From the NCBI GenBank assembly GCA_031278795.1, contig JAITJT010000050.1:1-48939 (forward strand): a stretch of DNA of 48,939 bases, in the 5' to 3' direction. A program made the translations under genes and the position numbers. This document shows positions 8,024-16,476 of the stretch, piece after piece. The notes beneath the pieces were generated by a model that did not search any database, had not been told where the DNA came from, and saw only the letters and a list, made by a program, of their open reading frames with translations. Each line of letters starts with the position of its first letter. The stretch's first letter is position 1. Source of the stretch: Deltaproteobacteria bacterium (GTDB taxonomy: Bacteria; Desulfobacterota; Desulfarculia; Adiutricales; Adiutricaceae).

Positions 8024-9143
8024 CGATAATTTTGACCAAGAGAGACTCTTTTTCCTTTTCAGTGAGATGGGAAGGGCCGGAACCGAGAGCGCTAAAAGCG
8101 AGCTTGCGCGCGCCTTCCTTAATATGGCCCAGTTCCACAACTTGCCACCCATCGACTACCTCTCCAAGCTGGAGAGAGACCCCTCATGGCGACTAAAGCT
8201 TTGGGATCAAGTCATCCTCAAGCGCGAGGATAGCTTCTTTAGGTACCCGGAAACCTTCGAGGTGGCCGGAGAGCTAATCTCCGAGTGGGGGGTCTTGGCC
8301 CCCACCAAGAAGCTCACGGCCGTAATATTGGGCGCGGGCAGGGGATTTACCGCCGCGTCCCTGGCCGTGGAGATTGCCCGCCAGGGCTTTCTCATAAAGG
8401 CCTGGGAAACGGAGATACACACTTTCGAGCTCTCCCCTCTCGCGGTTAAAGCCGCCAAAACTAACGCATTCTCCAAAGAAGACATAATACATCTAGACGA
8501 GGGCCTCCTGCGCAGGTACCTAAGCCTCACCCGGGGTGAATACCACCTCAAGGATGGCATAAAAAAGCTCATACACTGCAGCGTTGGCGATCCTTTGGCC
8601 AAAGACCAGGACAACAGTCTTTCCGACTTCCAGGGGAAGGCGGATATATTACTTGCCAGGGGATTTTATAGGGATCTGCCGGATCATAAAATAGACGAGT
8701 TCTCCTCCTGTGTGGAGAGCCTCCTAAGCGAGGGGGGCTTGGCCTTCCTGGCCCCGGGCGAGGTGTTCGTCCCCGGTGGCAAGCTATCCTTAGAGGAGAG
8801 GCGAGGCGTCTTTTATTTCCGGCGGGGCGAAAGCAAAAGACGTGCCAACAACTTCTTCTCTCCTAAAAAAATGAAGAACCAAAAAGGCGTGGAAAAGTCC
8901 CCGCCTCCCAGCCCCAGGCTGGATCAGATCCGCAAAAGCGCCCTCATGACGCTACCCACCAACCCCAAGGCTGCCAAGGACTTCGCCCTCGAGGCCATCA
9001 CCTCGGCCCAAAGTGAATCAGGGAGTTTCTCGCCACTTGACTACAAAGTGCTCGCCCAGGCGGAAGAGGCCCTGGGACGTCCCGAGATAGCTAAACGCAT
9101 CCTGGAGCTTGTGAATCTCTTTACAAAGGAAAACAAAGCCTGA
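8013..9143 (+). CDS. CheR-like protein-glutamate methyltransferase relative, degenerate
   Basis: Residues 73-83 (DSFFRYPETFE) match the CheR signature FFRxxxxF, and the following Rossmann region keeps a glycine-rich loop, GAGRG (107-111), where CheR binds S-adenosylmethionine. The usual ATDIS motif is replaced by TFELS (about 137-141), and the NVLIYF-like strand is ARGFYRDL, with a later LLSEGGLAFL that fits the CheR PGGxLFL strand. Residues 290-376 look like TPR-type helices. It overlaps the merR start region by 11 bases, so it is co-transcribed with a transcription regulator rather than chemoreceptors. It may methylate another protein or have lost activity. Assignment to the fold is fairly good; function is unknown. 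Confidence 0.6.
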   Translation: MTIDDNFDQERLFFLFSEMGRAGTESAKSELARAFLNMAQFHNLPPIDYLSKLERDPSWRLKLWDQVILKREDSFFRYPETFEVAGELISEWGVLAPTKKLTAVILGAGRGFTAASLAVEIARQGFLIKAWETEIHTFELSPLAVKAAKTNAFSKEDIIHLDEGLLRRYLSLTRGEYHLKDGIKKLIHCSVGDPLAKDQDNSLSDFQGKADILLARGFYRDLPDHKIDEFSSCVESLLSEGGLAFLAPGEVFVPGGKLSLEERRGVFYFRRGESKRRANNFFSPKKMKNQKGVEKSPPPSPRLDQIRKSALMTLPTNPKAAKDFALEAITSAQSESGSFSPLDYKVLAQAEEALGRPEIAKRILELVNLFTKENKA

Positions 9144-9535
9144 GGATAAAGTGCCCTGGAATGAAAGCCGCAAGAGCCATCTAAGTGCCGCCGCGTCCTC
9201 TTATGGATTAGAACGGCCTAGAAACATGCATATTGAAAATTGAAATTTGAAATATTAAGCTAGAAAAAGTCAAAGAAAAAAAATTAAAAGTGAAAAAATA
9301 AAGGGAGTAAAAATAAAAGTTAAAATTATAGTGATAGACACAAGTTAGAAAAAACGTTGAATTTTAAAAAGTTTTTTCCTCAAAAAGCCTGATTTTCCGA
9401 CCCATATGTACCCCCAATCATTCTTTCTCATCTTAGTTTCTTGACTACAAAAGAGCGCTAGACTTGAATTTTTTATAAAACTTGTACTACGGATTTGTAC
9501 AATTAAAGGAGAAAAAAAATTAAAAAAAATTTTTC
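9144..9535. other. AT-rich spacer with no recognised gene
   Basis: Sharp fall in GC after the CheR-like gene, with many A- and T-runs. No reading frame with a ribosome site, RNA gene or clear terminator was seen. It leads into the promoter of the ATPase-like gene. Confidence 0.5.
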
Positions 9536-9564
9536 TTGACAGGCCCCAAGTTTTATTATATTTT
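9536..9564 (+). promoter_or_regulatory. Promoter of the AAA-ATPase-like gene
   Basis: A perfect -35 TTGACA (9536-9541) and -10 TATTTT (9559-9564) at 17 bases; TATATT at 9557-9562 is an alternative at 15. The gene begins 60 bases downstream. An A/T-rich block just upstream could act as an UP element. Confidence 0.6.
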
Positions 9565-9624
9565 GACCTTCACAGATGCATTGCCCTCGCTTTCACCAGA
9601 AATTAAACAATAAGCGGATATTTT

Positions 9625-11550
9625 ATGAAGGACCTTCCTGCGCCACAATTGGATTTCAAGGATATCATAGAAAAAGACCTACTCTACGTGGACAAGACCC
9701 ATCTCTTCTATAGTCTCGTGAGTCAGGGAGGGGGATATCTTTATACCCGTCCAATGGGTTTCGGGAAAAGTATCATGCTTTCCACGCTAAAATACCTGCT
9801 TTCCGGTGAGCGGGAGCTTTTCAGAGGCCTCAAAATAGCCGCGACTGATTATGACTTTAAAAAATATCCCGTCATATATCTCAATATGATCGATGACTTT
9901 CTCAAAACGCGCGAGAACAAACGTAACCCAATAACTTTTGAAGAATCGCTGTACGGGCAACTCAAAGACCTGGCGGCTAATGAAAATATCGAGTTGGAAG
10001 CAAGTGACCATGTAGGTATGATCTCTGAATTAATCAAAGTATTGTCAGAGAAATATGACTCAAAAGTCTGTGTTTTGGTAGATGAGTTCAACGAAGCGAT
10101 ATGTGGATATTTTGCGGGAAATACAATAAGTAAAAAGTATTTAGAACTGATGAGTAATTTTTATTCAGCGGTATCATCTTTAGCAACAAACTATATCAAG
10201 TTAATGTTTTTCACGGGTGAGACGCGACCATCCCTCTACCGCCTGTCACTGGGACTTGATAATCTCCAAGATCTCACATTTTCTCCTGAATTTTCCAGCC
10301 TTTGTGGTATAACTCATGATGAGTTGGATTATTATTTTTCGGATCATTTTAAATATTATGATCAGAAGGCGGCTGAGGGTAAGTATAATTTAAACAAATC
10401 GAATTATAGTAAAAAGAATAGTGTTCTTGAGTGGACAGATGGCTATAGTTTTGATGGAATAACCAGAGTTTTAAACACAGTTTCAGTATTCCGATGTTTG
10501 TCTAATAACTCTGATTATCATAAACCTTACAGCTATTATGATATTACATCAATATATTTCCTCGGCAATAGATTCTTACGTGAGCCGCTATTTTTTGCTG
10601 ATTTTAGTATCGCTAGATTTGTCACAACACCATCGAAACTAGCGGCGGCTAACCATTTTATACATAAATTTGATTTTATATCTTTTTTATTTCACGTAGG
10701 ATTTTTGACTTTAGATAAAAACATTTTCGGTGACTTGTATTCGCTGAAAGTTCCTAATTTTCTGATGATGGATCAGATCTGTAGAGACTTTGGAGGTCTG
10801 ATAAAGAAGGTGACCTGGCACGAAGGTAAAGAGTTTTTTTGGGCATTTTATGATGACGTTGATGGCTATTATTTTCATGATTATTCGCCTTATATGAAAA
10901 TTCGTTATCTGAAAGATCGTTATAGATTTAATCTCAAAGAATTTGAAGAATTTTTTCATTGGATTATACGCAGGATAACTTCAAGATATAAATACCATTT
11001 AAAATTGGATGATTCAGCTTTTAATTTTATTTTCCAGGCGTATTTTGCCGGAAATCACAATAATTTTGATTATTCCTATAAATTTTTAAATATTAACGGC
11101 GAATCATTGATTCAGATAGAATGGGATGAAACTAGAGAGCGCGGAAGACTCGTGGAATATTATCCTGAAGATGATTATGAGCCTTATTTTCATGAATATT
11201 ATGAACCTGAGGAATCTGAAATGGATGAAGATTTAGAGGAGGTTTTTGATTTTGGTCATTATGGTGGATATTGTGATAAATTTACTCGTTATGAGTACGA
11301 GGAAGTCACGAAAACATATGGCGCCATCCTAGATATTAAAAAAGCCGCGTACAAATCAAAAGAGTCCGATGCTCCAAAGGCTAAAAGGAAATATGATATA
11401 GATATTGTCAATAAGGTCGATACATTTGCCGTAATTAAAGTAAGGGTTCAAAACCCTAAAGAATGTAATATTCATCTGAAGATTATTAAAAAAGACGGTA
11501 TATTGTGTCTCAGAGGGACACGAAAGGGATTGAGTCGCCTAAAAAAGTAG
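9625..11550 (+). CDS. AAA-ATPase-like domain protein (PF09820 type)
   Basis: The N-terminus matches the AAA-ATPase-like family common in gut and rumen bacteria: DFKDIIEKDLLYVDKT (about residues 10-25), then RPMGFGKSIMLSTL (about 42-55), where the family usually has RPRRFGKSL as its nucleotide-binding loop, and VCVLVDEFNEA, a Walker B-like strand. Most relatives end in a PD-(D/E)XK nuclease-like domain; no such motif is evident here. The last third instead has a strongly acidic, aromatic stretch (EYYEPEESEMDEDLEE, about 525-540). Base composition shifts from GC-rich at the 5' end to very AT-rich, unlike the neighbours, which suggests acquisition or fast divergence. It has its own promoter and terminator. 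The function of the family is not established; defence and signalling have been suggested. Confidence 0.7.
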   Translation: MKDLPAPQLDFKDIIEKDLLYVDKTHLFYSLVSQGGGYLYTRPMGFGKSIMLSTLKYLLSGERELFRGLKIAATDYDFKKYPVIYLNMIDDFLKTRENKRNPITFEESLYGQLKDLAANENIELEASDHVGMISELIKVLSEKYDSKVCVLVDEFNEAICGYFAGNTISKKYLELMSNFYSAVSSLATNYIKLMFFTGETRPSLYRLSLGLDNLQDLTFSPEFSSLCGITHDELDYYFSDHFKYYDQKAAEGKYNLNKSNYSKKNSVLEWTDGYSFDGITRVLNTVSVFRCLSNNSDYHKPYSYYDITSIYFLGNRFLREPLFFADFSIARFVTTPSKLAAANHFIHKFDFISFLFHVGFLTLDKNIFGDLYSLKVPNFLMMDQICRDFGGLIKKVTWHEGKEFFWAFYDDVDGYYFHDYSPYMKIRYLKDRYRFNLKEFEEFFHWIIRRITSRYKYHLKLDDSAFNFIFQAYFAGNHNNFDYSYKFLNINGESLIQIEWDETRERGRLVEYYPEDDYEPYFHEYYEPEESEMDEDLEEVFDFGHYGGYCDKFTRYEYEEVTKTYGAILDIKKAAYKSKESDAPKAKRKYDIDIVNKVDTFAVIKVRVQNPKECNIHLKIIKKDGILCLRGTRKGLSRLKK

Positions 11551-11557
11551 AGAGTCA

Positions 11558-11605
11558 GCTAAGTATCATCAAATACAGCTACGGCTAATACTTAGCAGAT
11601 TTTTT
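11558..11605 (+). terminator. Terminator of the AAA-ATPase-like gene
   Basis: GCTAAGTAT (11558-11566) and ATACTTAGC (11588-11596) form a perfect 9-bp stem closing a 21-base loop, followed by AGA and T11600-11605. It begins 8 bases after the stop codon. Confidence 0.7.
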
Positions 11606-11969
11606 GATTTGTATCCCGCTACAAAGGTAAAATTGATTCGCGTGCGGAGCATTAATGTTCTGTAAAGATATTATATTTTAAGAGGAACAATTATTCGCGC
11701 CAACAAAGACCGCAGTTAATGATTTTGATAATCATTTTTTCAAAGTTCTCTTGTTATAGCTGATTATAATGGTTGTTTCTACGCTTGTTTTTTGATTAGA
11801 ATTGTAACTATTTTTAACCAGGCGCAAAATATTTTTGTCAAATTTTTGTGAAAATAAAATGTTAAAAGCAGCTAGCAGCTGATTTTTTAGGGAATTTATA
11901 AAAACGTAAATAGTTTCTAGAGCTTTAAAAAGCATCTAAAGCGTAAAAATTTCCAAAATTTAAATCAAA
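11606..11969. other. AT-rich spacer between convergent genes
   Basis: No gene recognised. A short stem CAGCT/AGCTG (11869-11881) followed by ATTTTTT could be a second terminator on the + strand. No clear terminator for the minus-strand hyuA-like gene was found. Confidence 0.4.
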
Positions 11970-14033
11970 CTAAAGCCCGGTAATCTCCTCGCCCTTGGTG
12001 TAACCAAGGGTGAACTTCAAGGTGCAGCCCATGGGGAAGTAGATTCCGTCTGCGGTCAGAACCTGTCTGTCGGATCTGGTGAAGGAGACTGGGGAGTTCT
12101 CGTCGGCGCCCGCGAGCTTGGCCTGCTCCAGCATGTAGCGGCCCATGATTACGGAGGCGTCTGAAACCAGCGTGTTGAGGTTCGCCCCGTCTAGGAGCCT
12201 GTCCGGAAGGAAGGCCCGGTAGGTCTTTAGATCCGGAAGGGACACTATGTCCACCCGTCTTATTAGCGATATGGTGGAGGCCGCCGCGCCCGTGGCCGAG
12301 GCCACCTCGAACCTTGGTGGAGTGAGAATCCTGGCGCCTAGGAATTTCTGAGCCCAAGGAGAGAGAACTGCCGCTGGCGCGCCCATGATAACCACCGGGG
12401 CGTTTAAGGAGAGATCCATGTTGAGGGCCCCGTCGTGAGCTCCTCCTAAAGCCTTCTCAAAGATGCCCCTGTATTTGAAGTCCTTGTCCGAGGCTTTGAC
12501 CTCGTCCACCACCAGGGCCTGCCGTACCAGCATCTCGGCCATTTCTTTCCCCATTTTGTTGAGGACGGCGCGGGAGAGCTCCTCCGCGGTCATGGAGACG
12601 GTCATGCCCAGTAAGTAGGCCGCCTTCATAGAGGCCTCGGGGACGCCGGTCTTGAAGAGCCCCAGGACGCAGAAGGCGTCCGTGGGCGTGAAGGCTGAGA
12701 CCAAGATGGAGGGGTGGGTGAGGAATTTTAGCCCGGGGAAGAGGTGGCCGTTGTAGAGGCACTGGTTTTGGTACTCGGCGAAGGTGAGGGGATTGTGGGT
12801 GACCAAGAGATCCCTGATTTCCTTTTCATAGTCGTTCATGCCGCTGTCCGGGTCCAAGTTGGGAGTGAAGAAGCGGCAGAGGGTGGAGGGCATGAGTCTT
12901 CCAGGGCCCGGTGAGAGAAGATCTATGACGTTTGGATAAGCCTCCGCCAGGCGGCAGAGGGGGAGTACCCTCCTGGGGCCCAGGATCATCTCCTTTTCCT
13001 CGGTGAAATCCACCAGGCTGTCACCACCTAGGCCTCGGGTGGTGGTCTCCACCGCCTCCACCATGGTTATCCAGTTGCCTACCACGGCCCCGTTGGGGTT
13101 GGTTCTGGGGTGTCCATCCTCCAGGTAGGCCAGATCCGAGGTGGTTCCACCCACGTCTAGGACCCAGAGATTCTTCTCATCAGGATCCAGAAAACCCCTG
13201 GCCAAGATACCCGCGCCCGTGACGCCGGCCGCGGGGCCTGAGACCACTGTCTCAATGGGTCTCACCCGGGCCCAGGCCTCGGAAACCAAGCCTCCATCCC
13301 CTTTAACCACCATGAGCGGAGCCCTGATGCCTAAATCCTTGAGGCTTTGGAGAACCGCTGACATGAGCCTTTGGATTATTAAGACGAGTCCAGCGTTTAG
13401 GGCCGCTGTGGCGGCCCGCCTCACGGCTCCCAGCTCACCGGTTAGGTTTTGGCCCAAGGTGATGGTGGCATCCGGGGAGAGCTTTCTAATTAGCTCCTCC
13501 ACCCTCAGCTCGTGCACCGGGTTTTTCACCGAGAAGAAGCTGGACACGGCCCAGGCCTTCACCTCCGGGTTCACCCGCTCAAGCTCCGTGACCAAGGTCT
13601 CCTCGTCCAAGGGAGCCATCTCCTGGCCGTAGTAGTTGTGCCCGCCTCTTATGAATATGGGCGAGCAGGCCGGAAGGCGCTGGATGAGATCCTGGACTAT
13701 GTCCTGTTTCTCGTCGAAACCCACCATGACGAGCCCCACCCGGTGTCCCAGGCCCTCGGCTATGGCGTTGGTGGCGAGAGTGGTGGAGAGGTTCACGGAC
13801 TTTACCCTCTCGAGCATGCCTTTGTTGGGAAGGAGCTCAATTAGGCGTTTGAGGGCCCCGCGGATGCCGATGGAGAGGTCGTGGTGGGTGGTGAAGTCCT
13901 TGGCGCTGGCTACTATGGACTGGGTCTCGGTTTCATAGAGAACCACGTCGGTATTGGTGCCGCCGGTGTCGAGGCCGAGCACCAAGGGCCCGGTGTGCGA
14001 GGCCCTCTTGTTGAAATCAAAGGTTATGCTCAT
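11970..14033 (-). CDS. Hydantoinase/oxoprolinase family protein (HyuA-like)
   Basis: The family covers the ATP-dependent A subunits of N-methylhydantoinase, 5-oxoprolinase and acetone carboxylase. The ASKHA-type nucleotide sites are visible: DTGGTNTDVV (residues 22-31), STTLATNAIAEG (about 83-94), VVSGPAAGVTGA and VLDVGGTTSD (about 293-302). Length (687) is typical of a stand-alone HyuA. The HyuB partner, needed by classical N-methylhydantoinases, is not nearby, so the substrate cannot be named. The start ATG 14033 overlaps the upstream unknown gene by 17 bases with no obvious ribosome site, so translation is probably coupled. Glutamate or hydantoin turnover is possible but not shown. Confidence 0.85.
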   Translation of the reverse strand: MSITFDFNKRASHTGPLVLGLDTGGTNTDVVLYETETQSIVASAKDFTTHHDLSIGIRGALKRLIELLPNKGMLERVKSVNLSTTLATNAIAEGLGHRVGLVMVGFDEKQDIVQDLIQRLPACSPIFIRGGHNYYGQEMAPLDEETLVTELERVNPEVKAWAVSSFFSVKNPVHELRVEELIRKLSPDATITLGQNLTGELGAVRRAATAALNAGLVLIIQRLMSAVLQSLKDLGIRAPLMVVKGDGGLVSEAWARVRPIETVVSGPAAGVTGAGILARGFLDPDEKNLWVLDVGGTTSDLAYLEDGHPRTNPNGAVVGNWITMVEAVETTTRGLGGDSLVDFTEEKEMILGPRRVLPLCRLAEAYPNVIDLLSPGPGRLMPSTLCRFFTPNLDPDSGMNDYEKEIRDLLVTHNPLTFAEYQNQCLYNGHLFPGLKFLTHPSILVSAFTPTDAFCVLGLFKTGVPEASMKAAYLLGMTVSMTAEELSRAVLNKMGKEMAEMLVRQALVVDEVKASDKDFKYRGIFEKALGGAHDGALNMDLSLNAPVVIMGAPAAVLSPWAQKFLGARILTPPRFEVASATGAAASTISLIRRVDIVSLPDLKTYRAFLPDRLLDGANLNTLVSDASVIMGRYMLEQAKLAGADENSPVSFTRSDRQVLTADGIYFPMGCTLKFTLGYTKGEEITGL

Positions 14034-14760
14034 CGTAGAAAAACTGTCCGCTTGTGTTGGGTACTTTAATATGCTGCCTCATGAGGAGCTCTTGGAACTG
14101 CTCCGAGTCCGTCCAGAGGCGGTCATTGGGTTTAAGCACGCTGGAGGCCATCCTGAACCAGGTCTTCATGATGCCCTCGGCTAGGTTGTCCGGAAAGAAC
14201 TTTCCGGTGTTAGTGTTAGCTGACGGTGGGTCCGCCTGGCTATTGGAAGCTGTCTGGGTATCGGAATAGCCCTCTGTGCCCATGAGCTGGGAGAGCATCT
14301 CCCGGTTCTTTCTCTCGGCGTCCTGGATGAGGGAGTTTATCTCCTTTTCCTCCATCATGGCCAGGCTAAAGAGCCCTAGGATGAGGTAGCCCCTATCCGG
14401 CGACTGGGTTTTCTCCGGTTTTCCCTCCTTAATCTGCCTCTTGAGGTTTCCCTCGCTCTCCGGGTCGAAGGGCAGCCCTTCCAGGATGCTAGCCAGGTCC
14501 GCACCGGTCTTGGCGCTCCTCAGGCTACCTAAGGCCGCCAAAAAATTGGGTGGGTCGCCTATTATGAGGCATCTGGAATCTTTGGGTCTTTTGAGGCTGG
14601 GAAAGAGTTTGTCCAGGGTGGGCATGTTGGTGTGGGGAGGAGGGTTTATGAAGAACTCCCAGGCCGGCCAGGACAGATAGTGGATGGTCTCATCCTGGAA
14701 GCTGCCCAAGGGGCAGATTCCAGGGCAAAGGATCAATCGGCCAGGCAAAGTGTCAGACAT
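14017..14760 (-). CDS. Conserved-looking hypothetical protein paired with HyuA-like gene
   Basis: Not recognised as a known family. The 247-residue product has no signal peptide or membrane span. It has a Cys- and Pro-containing N-terminus (ILCPGICPLGSFQDE, about residues 10-24), a probable alpha/beta region with LIIGDPP (about 65-71), a Ser/Thr/Asn-rich linker (about 165-185), and a helical C-terminus. Two cysteines near the N-terminus (Cys12, Cys16) could bind a metal or be redox active. It overlaps the HyuA-like gene by 17 bases and has GAAGA before ATG 14760, so the two form an operon and the protein probably acts with the HyuA-like enzyme. Confidence 0.7.
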   Translation of the reverse strand: MSDTLPGRLILCPGICPLGSFQDETIHYLSWPAWEFFINPPPHTNMPTLDKLFPSLKRPKDSRCLIIGDPPNFLAALGSLRSAKTGADLASILEGLPFDPESEGNLKRQIKEGKPEKTQSPDRGYLILGLFSLAMMEEKEINSLIQDAERKNREMLSQLMGTEGYSDTQTASNSQADPPSANTNTGKFFPDNLAEGIMKTWFRMASSVLKPNDRLWTDSEQFQELLMRQHIKVPNTSGQFFYDEHNL

Positions 14761-14899
14761 ATCTTCACGCGTTTTCCTTCCTGAAATTTTGCCTAATCAA
14801 TGAAAAGTGCTTAATGATTATAGCGCAAGCACTCCCCCATTACCAGAGCCCACAAGCTAAGCTTGAAGCTAAAATATCAAGGCTCTCAAAATCTAGAGA

Positions 14900-14939
14900 C
14901 CACGGGCTCTTTGAAAGTGACAAAGAGCCCTCTCCGTGG
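14900..14939. other. Long intergenic hairpin
   Basis: GGGCTCTTTG (14904-14913), loop AAAGTGA, CAAAGAGCCC (14921-14930) is a perfect 10-bp stem, and outer CCACGG/CCGTGG (14900-14905, 14934-14939) can partly extend it. There is no T-run on either side. It lies 140-180 bases upstream of the minus-strand hypothetical gene, so it may be an operator, a leader structure or a dispersed palindromic element. Confidence 0.6.
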
Positions 14940-15670
14940 CAAGGGTACTTAGGCTTAGGAATTTTCCACAGAGTTTACTCTTTATCCCTGGAACCCTTGA
15001 CAATATTTAGACATAAATTTAAAATATAACACAAAATATTGAAGAGAGCTGAAAATTAAAAGAATCTCATAAGCCCTTGGGGGCCGTCAGATTACTCAAA
15101 TTTACAGAGGCGTAAACGCTTTGGCAACAAACCTATTAGTCACATCTGGAAAAAACGCGTAAATCCCGCAAGGAAGCGCTATAATTACCTTGTTTTTGGG
15201 TATAATCATGGCGGGGACTTTTTATGAAAGATCTGTATTTAAAGAGATCTTTAATTTTATGATTCTTTAGGCAAAAAGCCCTATGATGCTTATGTAATAA
15301 GACTTGGAATAATTTTATTTTTGCTCCTAGATGCTTTTTTGTTGGAGCGAAAATATGGAATAAATCCAAAAGTCTTTATTTTCTTTCTTGTTAAAATTTT
15401 GCTATGTTTAATTTTCCCTCTGTTTAAAGTTTAATTATTTAAATGTCGCTTGTTTAAATATTCCATGTTGAAATATCACTTGTTTAAATTTCGTAAATCT
15501 AAGGTGAAGTAAAGGCTGAGCGCATGTTTTTATCTAAGCAAATACCTCGGCTTTAAAGGTACGCTAAGTTCAATTTAGAAGGACACTAAGTTCGAATTTT
15601 TAAGTGTTTTTTGGTTTTTAATTTTGACCAAGGCGTGCTAAGTAAAGGCTTTTTAAGGTGTTTTAACCCT

Positions 15671-15758
15671 GTTAAGTACTACTTTAAAAAGGGTGTTAAG
15701 TGATACTTTAAAACGGGTGTTAAGTGCTACTATAAAAGGGTGTTAAGTGTTACTTTAG
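15671..15758. repeat. 24-bp tandem repeat, about 3.7 copies
   Basis: Units begin GTTAAGTG and end GGGT: 15671-15694, 15695-15718, 15719-15741 (23 bases) and a partial 15742-15758. The internal consensus is GTTAAGTGNTACTTTAAAA followed by GGGT. No spacers separate the units, so it is not a CRISPR array. Related AAGTTC/TAAGT segments precede it. Confidence 0.85.
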
Positions 15759-15967
15759 ACTAATTTATTTCAAAATATAAACATAATGGTGTGGGACTTT
15801 TAAATCTTTATATTTTTAGTTTGTAGCTCTATTTTGGAGGGATTGTAATCTAAAAAACATCTAAAACCTTTGTCTTGTAAGGATCTTAGGAAAATATACC
15901 TTTTTACTTTGCGGAGTTTATTTTATCAAAACAAAAATAAAAACCAAAAAGAGCTCATAAAAAGCCG

Positions 15968-16127
15968 AAAAAATAGCCTAAAAAGAGGGCAAAAAGAGGG
16001 CAAAAAGAGGACAAAAATAGCCTAAAAAGAGTACAAAAATAACCTAAAAAGAGGGCAAAAAGAGGACAAAAATAGCCTAAAAAGCGGTCAAAAATAGCCT
16101 AAAAAGAGGACAAAAAGGGACAAAAAA
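15968..16127. repeat. 11-bp tandem array with phased A-tracts
   Basis: About 14 units alternate between AAAAAGAGGGC, AAAAAGAGGAC and AAAAATAGCCT, nearly all 11 bases long. The five-A tracts therefore recur about once per helical turn, the classical recipe for intrinsically curved DNA. The array ends about 350 bases upstream of the hydrolase gene. It could be a bend bound by IHF/HU-like proteins, or simply slippage-driven repeat growth. Confidence 0.8.
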
Positions 16128-16476
16128 ATGATCTTGGATAATTTCTTAAGATCCCAATAAACGTCTTTTTAGGAAGCAGTTTTCGCTTTTTCCTTTACAA
16201 GGGAGAAGGTTTTAGGGAAAAGAGAGGCGGGAAAAGTTTGGGCCGCGGACAACTCAATGCCTCTCTTTCCATATATGGTGGACACATCAAGCAATAAATA
16301 CAAAATTGTGGAAAGATGCCCCAGGTTTTTTTGATTGGCGCAAAAGCGAAATCTAGGATAAAATTAGTAATTGGCCTTTTTTTGTTTGGTACTTCTTTGA
16401 TTTTAGCCACAAGCGCTTCCCCACGCTCCTTTCTTAAGGGAAAGGCGCGAGGTTACATTTTTTTTGAGGTGCGACA

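Larger units (their letters stand above)
14761..16476. other. 1.7-kb gene-free, repeat-rich spacer
   Basis: Divergent spacer between the minus-strand hyuA pair and the plus-strand hydrolase. It holds the hairpin at 14900-14939, repeated TTGTTTAAAT-type segments around 15420-15490, a 24-bp tandem repeat (15671-15758) and an 11-bp A-tract array (15968-16127). Short open frames here lack ribosome sites and look random. Composition is far more AT-rich than the flanking genes. Confidence 0.6.

Noticed and set aside
15671..16127. Possible CRISPR array
   Set aside because: Units are contiguous with no unique spacers, and no cas genes are present.
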